64,000 bases of DNA, taken from positions 9,897 through 73,896 of the forward strand of contig CAKTZR010000016.1 in NCBI GenBank assembly GCA_934636105.1. The letters are read 5' to 3'. This document shows, one piece after another, positions 36,557-46,141 of the stretch (positions are counted from its first letter, which is position 1; each line of letters opens with the position of its first letter). Both the position numbers and the translations under genes were made by a program. The stretch comes from an uncultured Clostridia bacterium (lineage in GTDB: Bacteria; Bacillota; Clostridia; Christensenellales; Aristaeellaceae). Under the pieces are notes generated by a model. That model was not told where the DNA came from. It did not search any database and worked only from the letters and a program-made list of their open reading frames with translations.

Positions 36557-39500
36557 GTGGCACAGCAGTGGGAAGGCCTGCTCGAGGGCGCGGCGCAGGA
36601 ATTGAGGGGACATTTGACCCTTGAGCGCGTGACAGCCAGCAAGGCGGGCGACGAGATATCGGTCTTTTTTTCCTCAGATATGCTGGTGGAGGAAAGGCCG
36701 TTTCTGGCGGCCCAGCGCGCCATGCGGCGCAATTTCGCGCCGACGCGGGTCAAGCTCATCATCCGTTCGCCCCAGCTGGCGCAGGATTTTTTGAGCGATC
36801 CGCAGAAGTACGCGCCGTTTATCCTGCGCTGCGTCAAGCGCCGCCATCCTTCCGGCGCGCCGTTTATGAACGATGCGGCGCTGGAATGCAAGGGCGACGT
36901 GCTCAGCGTGCTCGTGCCGCAGGATATCGCGCCGAAATTCCTCGCGCAGTCCGGCGTGGATAAGTACATCGAGCAGCTGGTCGAAAATGTGTTTGTGACC
37001 AAGGTTCACGTCGTTTTTCAGGCGGTCAAACTGCGTGAGGAGCAGCTGGAGGAAATCCGCCGCCGCCGCAAGGCGGAGGACGAGCAGGCCGTCGCCGAGA
37101 TGATTAAAACCCAGACCGAGCAGGCCGCGGCACAGGAAGCCAAGGCTGCCAAGGAAAAGCCCAAGGCGATTTTCGGCAGGCCGATTACCGCCGAGCCGCT
37201 GCCCATCAGCGAATTGACCGAGGAAGCCAGCAAGCTGACCATCTGCGGCGAGGTGCTGACGGTGGAGACGCGCGAACTGCGCGGCGGCGAAATGCAGCTG
37301 CTTTCCTTTGCACTGACGGATTATACGAACACCATCAAATGCAAGGCGTTTCTGCGCTATAAGCCCAGAAAGGGACGCTATGGCGCATCGCAGGAGGACG
37401 ACGACCGCCCGCCGACGGAGGAGGAAAAGAAGGCCGTTGACGACGTGATTGCCGCCGTCAAGGAGGGCAAGTGGCTGGCCGTGCGCGGCGACGTGAAGAT
37501 GGACAGTTTCGAACACGGACTGGTTGTGATGGTCAACGACATCGACGAGCGCGAAAAGCCCATGCGGCAGGACACCGCCGAGCGCAAGCGCATCGAGCTG
37601 CACATGCACACCAACATGAGCGAGATGGACGCGGTTTCCTCCGCCAGCGATTTGATTAAGCGCGCGGCACAGTGGGGACATCCGGCCGTCGCCATTACGG
37701 ATCACGGCGTGGTGCAGGCGTTCCCGGAAGCCTTCGGCGCGGCGAAAAAGAACAAAATCAAGCTCATTCCGGGCATGGAGGGCTATTTGACGGACGTGAC
37801 CGTTGTCGTCAAGGACGGCGACGACAGGCCGCTGACGGATGACATCGTCGTGGTGGACTTCGAGACGACGGGCCTGAACCCGCGCAAGTGCCGCATCATG
37901 GAGATCGGCGCGGTGCGCATCCGCAACGGGCAGGTCGTCGAGGAATACAGCAAATTCGTCAACCCGATGGAGCCGATTCCGCAGGAGGTTTCCGACCTGA
38001 CGCACATCACGGACGCGATGGTGGCCGACGCGAATCCGGCGGAAATTGAAATCCCGAAGCTGCTGGAATTTATCGGCGGCGCGGCGTTCGCGGCGCACAA
38101 CGCGAAGTTCGATTATTCCTTCCTGACGGAGGAATGCAATCGGCTGGGCATTGAAATCCACATGCCTGTCATCGATACGCTGGAATTTTCCCGCCGGATG
38201 TATCCCAGCCTCAAGAGCCACAGGCTCGGCGCGGTCTGCAAATCGCTGGGCATCAGCCTGAAAAACGCGCACAGAGCCGTGCATGACGCGCGCGCGACGG
38301 CGCACATGCTCAACCGCATGCTCGACACGGCGAAGGAAAAGGGCGTTACCCGCCTGAACGAGATCAATTCCGCGCTGACGGGCGGCGCCATCGGCGATTC
38401 CTATCATATCATTCTGCTGGCCGCCGAACAGGACGGCATCACCAACCTGAACAAGATTGTTTCGGAGGGCCACCTCAACTATTTCAGCCGCAAGCCGCAT
38501 ACCCCGCGCGAAATTTTGCAGAAATACCGCAAGGGCATTATCGTCGGTTCGGCCTGCGAGGCGGGCGAGTTGTTCCGCGCGGTGGTGGACGGCAAAAACG
38601 ACACGGAGCTCAAGCGGATTGCGAGGTTCTATGACTATCTCGAAATTCAGCCCATCGGCAACAACGCGTTCATGATTCGCGAGGGTCTGGCGGAGGACGA
38701 GGAGCAGCTGCGCGACTTCAACCGCAAGATCGTCTGGCTCGGCGAGGAGCTGGGCATTCCGGTCTGCGCGACGGGCGACGTCCACTTCCTCGATCCGAAG
38801 GACGGCAAATTCCGCGCGATCATTCAGGCGGCGCACGGTTTCAAGGACGCGGACAATCAGCCGCCGCTGTATTTCAAAACGACGCAGGAGATGCTCGACG
38901 AGTTCAGCTATCTGGGCAAGGCCAAGGCGGAGGAGGTCGTCATCGACAATCCGGCGAAAATCGCGGCGCGCATTGGCGAGGTCGGGTTGTATCCGAAGCA
39001 CCCGGAGGGCAAGGAGACGTTCCAGCCGTATTGGCCGGATGCGGCGGACAACATCCGCAACCTGTGCGAAGAACAGATTCGCGAGTGGTTCGGCGACAAT
39101 CCGCCGGAAATCGTCGTGGCGCGCAAGGAAAAAGAGCTTTCCTCCATCCTCGGCTACGGCTACGGCACGCTGTACAACATCGCGGAAAAGCTGGTCAAAA
39201 AATCCAACGCGGACGGCTATCTGGTCGGCTCGCGCGGCAGCGTCGGCTCCTCCTACGTGGCGCATCTGGTCGGTATTTCGGAGGTCAACGCCCTGCCGCC
39301 GCACTACCGCTGTCCGAAATGCAAATGGTACACATTTGACGTGGACAGGAGCAAATACAAGGTCGGCGTGGACTTGCCGCCGATGAAGTGTCCGCAGTGC
39401 GGCGCAGACCTTTTCCGCGACGGTTTTGATATTCCGTTTGAAGTCTTCCTGGGCTTCAAGGGCGACAAGGTGCCGGATATCGACCTGAACTTTTCCGGCG

Positions 39501-40903
39501 TATATCAGCCGCGCGCCCACGCGTACATCGAGGAATTGTTCGGCAAGGGCTACTGTTACCGTGCCGGAACCATCGGCACGCTGGCGGATAAGACGGCCTA
39601 CGGCTACGTGAAGAAATACTGCGAGGAGCGGAACCTGACGCTGTCGGAAGCGGAAATGAACCGGCTGGCGCTGGGGTGCGTCGGCGTGAAGCGCACGACG
39701 GGCCAGCATCCGGCGGGCATGGTCGTTCTGCCGAAGGAATATGAGATTCAGCAGTTCGTTGCGATTCAGCATCCGGCCAACGACATGACCAGCCCTGTCA
39801 TCACGACGCACTACGATTTCGGTTCGATGCACGACGTGCTGGTCAAGCTGGACGTTCTGGGCCACGACGACCCGACAATGATCCGCATGCTGATGGATTT
39901 GACGGGCATCGACGCGCGCACCCTGCCGCTGACCGACCCGGATGTGATTTCACTGTTCTCCGGCACGGAAGCGCTGGGCGTGACCCCGGAGCAGATCGGC
40001 TCGAAGACGGGCACATACGGCGTGCCGGAATTCGGCACGAAGTTCGTCCGGCAGATGCTGGAGGAGACGCACCCGACGACGATGGAGGAATTGATTCGTA
40101 TTTCCGGTCTGTCCCACGGCACGGACGTGTGGATCGGCAACGCGCAGGAGATCATCAAGGCGGGCATTGCGCCGCTGGCTTCGTGCATCTGCTGCCGCGA
40201 CGATATCATGAACGCGCTGATCGATTACGGCGTTGCGCCGAAGATGTCGTTTGACACGATGGAATCCGTTCGAAAAGGACGCGGACTCAAGCCGGAGATG
40301 GAGCAGGCCATGATCGAGCACAACGTGCCGTCGTGGTTCATCGATTCCTGCAAAAAGATCAAATACATGTTCCCGAAGGGACACGCGGTCGCTTACGTGA
40401 CGATGGCGCTGCGCATCGCATGGTACAAGGTGCATCGCCCGGCGGCGTATTACTGCGCGTATTACACCGTTCGCGCGGACTGCTTCGACGCGAGCATCCT
40501 CGGCGGGTCGCTGGAATCCATCCGCGGCCGTTACAAGGAGATGGAGGAAAACAGCAAGGACCTCACGCAGAAGGACAAGGATTTGATGATTATCATGGAG
40601 CTGGTCATCGAAATGCTCTGCCGCGGGATCAAGCTTGCGCCGGTCGATCTTTACAAGAGCGACGCGACGAAATTTCAGGTGGTGGATGACAAGACGATCC
40701 GCATGCCCTTCAACGCTCTGCCGGGTCTGGGCGAAGCCGCCGCGCAGAGCATTGTGGATGCGCGCGAGCAGTCGCCGTTCATTTCCATTGAGGATCTGCG
40801 CAACCGCACGAAGATTTCCGCGTCGCTGATCGATCTGCTGCGCGAGGGCGGATGCCTGGGCAATCTGCCGGAGAGCAACCAGACGACGCTGTTTTCATTC
40901 TGA
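36557..40903 (+). CDS. polC: DNA polymerase III alpha subunit, PolC type
   Basis: The 1448-residue leading-strand replicase has, in order, an N-terminal domain (1-150), OB-fold, PHP domain (HMHTNMSEMD at about 350), the inserted 3'-5' proofreading exonuclease (VDFETTGLNP, then HNAKFDYSF and HDARATAHM), and the polymerase core (GSRGSVGSS, then VPDIDLNFSGVYQ) with HhH and C-terminal domains. PolC is restricted to Firmicutes and relatives. The GTG at 36557 is 6 bases after GAGGTGA. Confidence 0.97.
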   Translation: MAQQWEGLLEGAAQELRGHLTLERVTASKAGDEISVFFSSDMLVEERPFLAAQRAMRRNFAPTRVKLIIRSPQLAQDFLSDPQKYAPFILRCVKRRHPSGAPFMNDAALECKGDVLSVLVPQDIAPKFLAQSGVDKYIEQLVENVFVTKVHVVFQAVKLREEQLEEIRRRRKAEDEQAVAEMIKTQTEQAAAQEAKAAKEKPKAIFGRPITAEPLPISELTEEASKLTICGEVLTVETRELRGGEMQLLSFALTDYTNTIKCKAFLRYKPRKGRYGASQEDDDRPPTEEEKKAVDDVIAAVKEGKWLAVRGDVKMDSFEHGLVVMVNDIDEREKPMRQDTAERKRIELHMHTNMSEMDAVSSASDLIKRAAQWGHPAVAITDHGVVQAFPEAFGAAKKNKIKLIPGMEGYLTDVTVVVKDGDDRPLTDDIVVVDFETTGLNPRKCRIMEIGAVRIRNGQVVEEYSKFVNPMEPIPQEVSDLTHITDAMVADANPAEIEIPKLLEFIGGAAFAAHNAKFDYSFLTEECNRLGIEIHMPVIDTLEFSRRMYPSLKSHRLGAVCKSLGISLKNAHRAVHDARATAHMLNRMLDTAKEKGVTRLNEINSALTGGAIGDSYHIILLAAEQDGITNLNKIVSEGHLNYFSRKPHTPREILQKYRKGIIVGSACEAGELFRAVVDGKNDTELKRIARFYDYLEIQPIGNNAFMIREGLAEDEEQLRDFNRKIVWLGEELGIPVCATGDVHFLDPKDGKFRAIIQAAHGFKDADNQPPLYFKTTQEMLDEFSYLGKAKAEEVVIDNPAKIAARIGEVGLYPKHPEGKETFQPYWPDAADNIRNLCEEQIREWFGDNPPEIVVARKEKELSSILGYGYGTLYNIAEKLVKKSNADGYLVGSRGSVGSSYVAHLVGISEVNALPPHYRCPKCKWYTFDVDRSKYKVGVDLPPMKCPQCGADLFRDGFDIPFEVFLGFKGDKVPDIDLNFSGVYQPRAHAYIEELFGKGYCYRAGTIGTLADKTAYGYVKKYCEERNLTLSEAEMNRLALGCVGVKRTTGQHPAGMVVLPKEYEIQQFVAIQHPANDMTSPVITTHYDFGSMHDVLVKLDVLGHDDPTMIRMLMDLTGIDARTLPLTDPDVISLFSGTEALGVTPEQIGSKTGTYGVPEFGTKFVRQMLEETHPTTMEELIRISGLSHGTDVWIGNAQEIIKAGIAPLASCICCRDDIMNALIDYGVAPKMSFDTMESVRKGRGLKPEMEQAMIEHNVPSWFIDSCKKIKYMFPKGHAVAYVTMALRIAWYKVHRPAAYYCAYYTVRADCFDASILGGSLESIRGRYKEMEENSKDLTQKDKDLMIIMELVIEMLCRGIKLAPVDLYKSDATKFQVVDDKTIRMPFNALPGLGEAAAQSIVDAREQSPFISIEDLRNRTKISASLIDLLREGGCLGNLPESNQTTLFSF

Positions 40904-40981
40904 TCGGGCTTCAAAATGGAAGAAATCTTCTGTTATAAATGCGAATTTCGACGGAATAGCTGACAAACCATGTATAGAGGG

Positions 40982-41010
40982 TTGTTTTTTTGAAAAAGCG
41001 GTGATATAAT
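40982..41010 (+). promoter_or_regulatory. rimP-nusA operon promoter
   Basis: TTGTTT and perfect TATAAT with 17-bp spacing lie 131 bp before rimP. The rest of the 238-bp gap holds the leader hairpins at 41030-41089. Confidence 0.75.
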
Positions 41011-41029
41011 AACCGCATAAGATGGCGGC

Positions 41030-41089
41030 GCAGGGAGTTTTGTACCCTGCGGGTGGATGCGAAAGAGTGGGAGAAGCGCCCACTCTTTC
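41030..41089 (+). promoter_or_regulatory. rimP leader stem-loops
   Basis: GCAGGG (41030-41035) pairs with CCCTGC (41045-41050). Downstream GAAAGAGTGGG (41061-41071) pairs perfectly with CCCACTCTTTC (41079-41089) across a 7-nt loop. Only a short T stretch follows. A structured leader on this operon may allow NusA or IF2 feedback; that is inferred. Confidence 0.6.
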
Positions 41090-41141
41090 TATCTGCCGCG
41101 GCCGTTTGAGCGAATTTTTGAAGGACTTTGGGAGTGTGTGA

Positions 41142-41657
41142 ATGGCACAAAGCGATTTGACCCGTGTGATTGAGCCGGCCTGCCAGAAACTTGCGCAGCA
41201 GTTTGGCTTTGAGCTGGTGGATGTGGAGCTTGCGCGCGAAGGCGCGAGCCGCTATCTGCGGATTTATATTGACAAACCCGACGGTATTACCTTGAGCGAC
41301 TGCGAAACGTATCACCGCGCTGTGGCCCCGCTGGTCGAGCGCGTGGATTACGATTTCCTTGAGGTATGCTCGCCGGGTCTTGATCGTCCGCTGAAAAAGC
41401 AGAAGGATTTTGACAAGCACGCGGGCGAGATGGTGGAAATCCATCTGTTCCGTCCGATTGAGCGCCGCAAGCAGTTTGAAGGCGAGCTGGTCGGGCTTGT
41501 GGACGGCGAGATCGTCATCCGTGACGGCGAAAACGAGCTGCGCTTTGCGCAGAAGGACGTTTCGCTGTGCAAACCGCTGGTGATCATCACCGAGGAAGAT
41601 ATCGCAATGGACGAGGAGATGAGCGACGATGAGGAAAACGACTCAGAAGGAAGATAA
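41142..41657 (+). CDS. rimP: Ribosome maturation factor RimP
   Basis: The 171-residue 30S assembly factor has GFELVDVELAREGASRYLRIYID and the SPGLDRPLKKQKDF motif, with a C-terminal SH3-like barrel and acidic tail. It overlaps nusA by 29 bp. Confidence 0.95.
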   Translation: MAQSDLTRVIEPACQKLAQQFGFELVDVELAREGASRYLRIYIDKPDGITLSDCETYHRAVAPLVERVDYDFLEVCSPGLDRPLKKQKDFDKHAGEMVEIHLFRPIERRKQFEGELVGLVDGEIVIRDGENELRFAQKDVSLCKPLVIITEEDIAMDEEMSDDEENDSEGR

Positions 41658-42819
41658 GCGTCAGGGCATAGACAAGAACGAGAATCGTGAGATGATCGAG
41701 GCGGTCGCCGCGCTGGCCAAAGAGAAAAACATCAGCAAGGAGCTGCTCTTTTCCGCGATTGAAGAAGCGCTGAAGAGCGCCTATAAAAATAATTTCAGCA
41801 AGGAATATGGCATGCCGCCCTCCAACGCGAACGTGCGCGTGGAGCTGAACCGGGAGACCGGCGCGGTTCGCCTGTATGCCCGCAAGACGGTTGAGCGCTG
41901 GCCCACCGACGAAGCGACCGAGATTTCCATCGAGGAAGCGCAGGCGATTCAGCCCAGCTATCAGCAGGATGACATCGTCGAAGTCGAGGTTACGCCGGAT
42001 AATTTCCGCCGCGTCGCCGCGCAGACGGCCAAGCAGGTTATCGTGCAGAAGATTCGCGAAGCCGAGCGCGGCAAGGTCTACGACGACTTCATCGAGAAGG
42101 AAAACGAAATCCTGACCGCGATCGTCCACAGCGTCGATCCGGAGACGAAGGATGTTTACGTTGAGCTGGGCAAGACCGAGGGCGTGCTTGAGCCGAGCCA
42201 GCAGATGGCGACCGACGTGTATGCGCCGGGCGAGCGTTTCAAGGTTTACGTGCTGGAGGTCGTCGCGGATCGCCGTCTGGCGCGTCCGGGCGCGAAGCAC
42301 GGCCCGCAGGTCAGCGTGTCCCGCATCCATCCGGGCCTGGTCAAGCGTCTGTTCGAGCTGGAAGTGCCGGAAATTCAGAGCGGCATTGTGCAGATTAAGT
42401 CCATCTCCCGCGAGGCGGGCAGCCGCACGAAGATGGCCGTGCATTCCACCGACCCGATGATCGATCCGGTCGGCTCCTGCGTCGGTCCGCGCGGCCAGCG
42501 CGTGGATCGCGTGGTGACCGAGCTGCGCGACGAAAAGATCGACATCATCAAGTGGTCGGCTGACCCGGCGGAGTTCGTTGCCAACGCGCTGAACCCGGCG
42601 CACGTGGTGAACGTGTTCGTCAACGAGCAGGAGAAGGCCTGCCGCGTGGTCGTGCCGGACAATCAGCTCTCTCTGGCCATCGGCAAGGAAGGCCAGAATG
42701 CGCGTCTGGCCGCGCGCCTGACGGGCTGGAAGATTGACATCAAGAGCCAGAGCCAGATCGACGAGCAGGTTGAAGCCGAAAGCGCCGAGGCGGCTGCGGC
42801 TGAAGGCGACGCCGAGTAA
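41629..42819 (+). CDS. nusA: Transcription factor NusA
   Basis: The 396-residue protein has the N-terminal RNAP-binding domain (ISKELLFSAIEEALKSAYK), S1 domain, and KH1/KH2 (DPVGSCVGPRGQRVDRV, then LAIGKEGQNARLAARLTGWK). It controls pausing, termination and antitermination. The ATG at 41629 adds 21 basic/acidic residues before the usual N-terminus; Met at 41692 is an alternative. Confidence 0.96.
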   Translation: MRKTTQKEDKRQGIDKNENREMIEAVAALAKEKNISKELLFSAIEEALKSAYKNNFSKEYGMPPSNANVRVELNRETGAVRLYARKTVERWPTDEATEISIEEAQAIQPSYQQDDIVEVEVTPDNFRRVAAQTAKQVIVQKIREAERGKVYDDFIEKENEILTAIVHSVDPETKDVYVELGKTEGVLEPSQQMATDVYAPGERFKVYVLEVVADRRLARPGAKHGPQVSVSRIHPGLVKRLFELEVPEIQSGIVQIKSISREAGSRTKMAVHSTDPMIDPVGSCVGPRGQRVDRVVTELRDEKIDIIKWSADPAEFVANALNPAHVVNVFVNEQEKACRVVVPDNQLSLAIGKEGQNARLAARLTGWKIDIKSQSQIDEQVEAESAEAAAAEGDAE

Positions 42820-42834
42820 AAGCGGGGTACGCGG

Positions 42835-43101
42835 ATGAAGACACGCAAAGTTCCCATGCGCATGTGCGTGGGCTGCCGCGAGATGAAGGAAAAGAAGGAG
42901 CTGCTGCGCATTGTCCGCAACGCGCAGGGCGAAATCAGCTTTGATCGAATCGGCAAGGCGCCGGGGCGCGGCGCATATATTTGCAAATCGAAGGAATGCC
43001 TGACGAAGGCCGTCCGCCAGCGGCAGCTTGACCGCGCGCTGGAAACGAAGATTGACGAAGCCGTGCTGAATCAGCTGATGGAGGAAGTCGATGCAACTTG
43101 A
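42835..43101 (+). CDS. ylxR: YlxR-family RNA-binding protein
   Basis: The 88-residue protein has RMCVGCREMKEK and GRGAYICKS, the family's two signatures. YlxR proteins bind RNA and are reported to modulate RNase P in Bacillus. It overlaps ylxQ by 11 bp, in the standard nusA-ylxR-ylxQ-infB order. Confidence 0.93.
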   Translation: MKTRKVPMRMCVGCREMKEKKELLRIVRNAQGEISFDRIGKAPGRGAYICKSKECLTKAVRQRQLDRALETKIDEAVLNQLMEEVDAT

Positions 43102-43432
43102 GCACGACGCGTTTTACGCGATGCTGGGCATTGCCATGCGCGCCGGACAGCTGAGCCTTGGCGAAAGCGGCGTGCTCAAGGCAATTTCATCAGGAACGGC
43201 ATTGTTTATGATTCTGGATGCGGGTGCATCCGACAATACGAAGAAGAAATTCCGGGATTCCTGCGCGTTTTACAAGGTTCCGCTTTATGAAACGTCGCCG
43301 GACAGACTGGGGCAGGCCATCGGCAAGCCCGGCCGTATGAGCGCCGCGATTGCGCGGGGCCCGCTGGGCGAAAAGCTGCTGGCTTTGGCCAGGGAAGAAG
43401 AAGCGGGCAACGCGCCGCTTCAGGGAAGATAA
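43091..43432 (+). CDS. ylxQ: L7Ae-family protein YlxQ
   Basis: The 113-residue L7Ae/L30e-fold protein (LGIAMRAGQLSLGESG, LFMILDAGASDNTKKKF) probably binds kink-turn RNA. It has the expected length and position between ylxR and infB. Confidence 0.9.
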   Translation: MQLEHDAFYAMLGIAMRAGQLSLGESGVLKAISSGTALFMILDAGASDNTKKKFRDSCAFYKVPLYETSPDRLGQAIGKPGRMSAAIARGPLGEKLLALAREEEAGNAPLQGR

Positions 43433-43474
43433 CCACACGACAGTGACGCAAATTTGCGGGGGTGCAAGGGCAGA

Positions 43475-46060
43475 ATGTCCAAAATGAAGGTTCAAGACGC
43501 AACAAAGGAACTCAGCCGCCGGGCGGCGAAACTGCTGGGAGACGTGACGGGAGTCCGTACCGCGGCGGAAAAGACGCTCGACGAGCTGCGCAAGATTGAA
43601 AACGGCTTTACGCAGCAGCAGGAGGCCGAGCGCGAGGAAAAGCGCCGCGAGGAACAGCAGAAGGCGCTCAACTCGCAGAGCAAGGCATGGACGATGCCCG
43701 ACGATGTGCCTGTGGAGAAGACCGAGGAGAAGAAGGAAGCGCCGAAGCCTGCCGCCAGGCAGTCGGAAGCGAAGCCTGCTGCTCCCGCGGCTCGTCCCCA
43801 GCAAAGCGGCAGCGCGCCGCGCGCGCAGGGCGGCAATTTTGCCCCGCGCGGCCAGCAGGGAGCGCCGCGTCCGCAGAATGGCAATTTTGCCCCGCGCGGC
43901 GACCGTCCGCAGGGCGGCAATTTTGCCCCGCGCGGCGACCGTGCGCAGGGCGGCAACTTTGCCCCGCGCGGCGACCGTCCGCAGGGCGGCTTTGGCGCGC
44001 GCAACGGCCAGCAGGGCGGCGCACGTCCGGTCGGCGGCATGGGCGGGGCGCGCCCGATGGGCGGACGCCCGCAGCGCGCGCCGAAGGGCCCGGAGCTGAT
44101 GCCCACGGTCGAGAAGGAGCGCGTTTCCAACTACGACCCGAACAAGAAGATGCGCCAGCGTCAGCATGACCCGGAGCATCAGCCGGTGAAGAACCGCAAG
44201 CAGCTTGCGCGCGACACGGGCTACGGCATGGACGACGATGTGGTGCGCGGCCGCCGCAAGAAGGGCCGTCAGCTCTCTGTGCAGCAGATGATGGCCCCGA
44301 TCAAGATCGAGACGGCCTACATGACCGCCGAGACCATCACCGTCCGCGATTTGACCGAGCGCATCGGCAAGCCGGCAGGCGAAATCATCAAGAAGCTGAT
44401 GCTGCTGGGCATTATGGCGACGATCAACCAGGAGCTGGATTTCGATACCGCGTCGCTGGTCGCTTCTGAATTCGGCGTGACGCTGGAAATGAAGCTCGAC
44501 AAGACCGCCGAGGACGCGCTCTCCGCTGAAAACGTGGAGGACAGCGAGGAAGAACTGGTCACGCGTCCCCCGGTCGTTACGATCATGGGCCACGTTGACC
44601 ACGGCAAAACGTCCCTGCTGGATTACATCCGCAAGGCGAAGGTGGCCGCGGGCGAGGCCGGCGGCATTACCCAGCACATCGGCGCGTATATCGCCAAGGT
44701 GGACGATCGCCAGATCACCTTCCTGGATACGCCGGGCCACGAGGCATTTACGGCGATGCGCGCCCGCGGCACGCAGGCGACCGATATCGCGATTCTGGTC
44801 GTCGCGGCGGACGACGGCGTGATGCCGCAGACCATCGAATCCATCAACCATGCGAAGGCGGCGAAGTGCCCGATCATCGTGGCGATCAACAAGATCGACA
44901 AGCCGGGCGCCGATCCAGACGCGGTGAAGCAGGAGCTGACCCGTTACGAGCTGGTGCCGGAAGAATGGGGCGGCGACACCATCATGGTGAACGTCTCCGC
45001 CAAGACCGGCGAGGGCGTGGACGATCTGCTTGAAAACGTGCTGCTGCTGGCAGATATGTTGGAGCTGAAGGCCAATCCGAACCGCAAGGCGCGCGGCGTT
45101 ATCATCGAAGCGAAGCTGGATCATTCCCGCGGCGCTGTCGCGACGGCGCTGGTGCAGAACGGCACGCTGCATGTGGGCGACATGGTGGTGGCCGGCAATG
45201 CGTATGGCCGCATCCGCGCGATGGTTTCCAGCCGCGGCGAGCGCGTGAAGCACGCTGCCCCGTCCACGCCGGTGGAGATTATCGGTTTCGGCGGCGTGCC
45301 GGAGGCGGGCGACGAGTTCATGGCGGTGGCCGACGAGAAGCTGGCCCGTCAGGTTGTCGAGGAGCGCGCCGCGAAGGCCCGCGCGTCGATGGTCAAGAAC
45401 AGCTCCGCGTCCACGCTGGAAGAACTGTACAGCAAGCTGGAGCAGGGCGAGGTCAAGGATCTCAACATCATCATCAAGGCCGACGTGCAGGGCTCCGTCG
45501 AGGCGGTCAAGCAGTCGCTTGAAAAGCTCTCCAACGCGGAAGTCCGTGTGCGCACAATTCACAGCGGCGTTGGCGCGATCACCGAGAACGACGTGATGCT
45601 CGCCGGTATCGACGGCGCGATCATCATTGGCTTCAACGTCCGCCCGGATGCGAAGGCGCGCGAGGCCGCGAACCGCGACGGCATCGATATCCGCTATTAC
45701 CGCGTGATTTATCAGGCCATCGAGGATATCGAAAAGGCCATGAAGGGTCTGCTTTCGCCGGAATTCCGCGAGAATGTGCTCGGCCACGCCGAGGTGCGCA
45801 ACGTGTTCAAAATCACGGGCGTGGGCATCGTCGCCGGTTCGTATGTCACCGACGGCAAGCTCCAGCGCAACGCACAGGTTCGCCTGCTGCGCGACAACGT
45901 GGTGGTTTACGAGGGCAAGCTTTCCTCGCTCCAGCGCTTCAAGGACGCAGTCAAGGAAGTGGCCGACGGCTACGAGTGCGGCGTGTGCTTGGAAAACTAC
46001 ACGGATATCAAGGAAGGCGACGTCATCGAGTGCTTCGTGATGGAAGAAATCCCGAGGTAA
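43475..46060 (+). CDS. infB: Translation initiation factor IF-2
   Basis: The 861-residue GTPase places fMet-tRNA on the ribosome. The N-terminal ~250 residues are variable and include tandem GNFAPRGDRPQG units. G-domain motifs are GHVDHGKTSLL, DTPGHEAF and NKIDKPG, then domains II-IV. The ATG at 43475 is used; the frame extends 21 bp upstream without a good site. Confidence 0.97.
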   Translation: MSKMKVQDATKELSRRAAKLLGDVTGVRTAAEKTLDELRKIENGFTQQQEAEREEKRREEQQKALNSQSKAWTMPDDVPVEKTEEKKEAPKPAARQSEAKPAAPAARPQQSGSAPRAQGGNFAPRGQQGAPRPQNGNFAPRGDRPQGGNFAPRGDRAQGGNFAPRGDRPQGGFGARNGQQGGARPVGGMGGARPMGGRPQRAPKGPELMPTVEKERVSNYDPNKKMRQRQHDPEHQPVKNRKQLARDTGYGMDDDVVRGRRKKGRQLSVQQMMAPIKIETAYMTAETITVRDLTERIGKPAGEIIKKLMLLGIMATINQELDFDTASLVASEFGVTLEMKLDKTAEDALSAENVEDSEEELVTRPPVVTIMGHVDHGKTSLLDYIRKAKVAAGEAGGITQHIGAYIAKVDDRQITFLDTPGHEAFTAMRARGTQATDIAILVVAADDGVMPQTIESINHAKAAKCPIIVAINKIDKPGADPDAVKQELTRYELVPEEWGGDTIMVNVSAKTGEGVDDLLENVLLLADMLELKANPNRKARGVIIEAKLDHSRGAVATALVQNGTLHVGDMVVAGNAYGRIRAMVSSRGERVKHAAPSTPVEIIGFGGVPEAGDEFMAVADEKLARQVVEERAAKARASMVKNSSASTLEELYSKLEQGEVKDLNIIIKADVQGSVEAVKQSLEKLSNAEVRVRTIHSGVGAITENDVMLAGIDGAIIIGFNVRPDAKAREAANRDGIDIRYYRVIYQAIEDIEKAMKGLLSPEFRENVLGHAEVRNVFKITGVGIVAGSYVTDGKLQRNAQVRLLRDNVVVYEGKLSSLQRFKDAVKEVADGYECGVCLENYTDIKEGDVIECFVMEEIPR
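43880..43987 (+). repeat. 36-bp tandem repeat in infB
   Basis: Three consecutive 36-bp units (starting 43880, 43916 and 43952) encode GNFAPRGDRPQG and differ at only a couple of bases. A partial unit precedes at 43832 and another follows. The near-identity of the DNA suggests recent slippage or unequal exchange, so copy number may vary between strains. Confidence 0.9.
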
Positions 46061-46082
46061 TCGAGTTTCAGGATCAACAGGC

Positions 46083-46122
46083 GCGGCCCGGTTGCATGCT
46101 TTGCCGCCGGGCCGCCTTTTTT
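46083..46122 (+). terminator. Terminator between infB and rbfA
   Basis: GCGGCCCGG (46083-46091) pairs with CCGGGCCGC (46107-46115), followed by six T. It lies 22 bp after the infB stop and 20 bp before rbfA, so it may reduce expression of rbfA-nrnA-truB-ribF. Confidence 0.85.
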
Positions 46123-46141
46123 GCAGATAAGGTAAAGGATT

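Noticed and set aside
36674..39865. Long minus-strand frame opposite polC
   Set aside because: Same codon-bias artefact as other antisense frames.
43832..43990. Possible CRISPR array (36-bp period)
   Set aside because: The units are contiguous without spacers and encode an in-frame peptide repeat in IF2.
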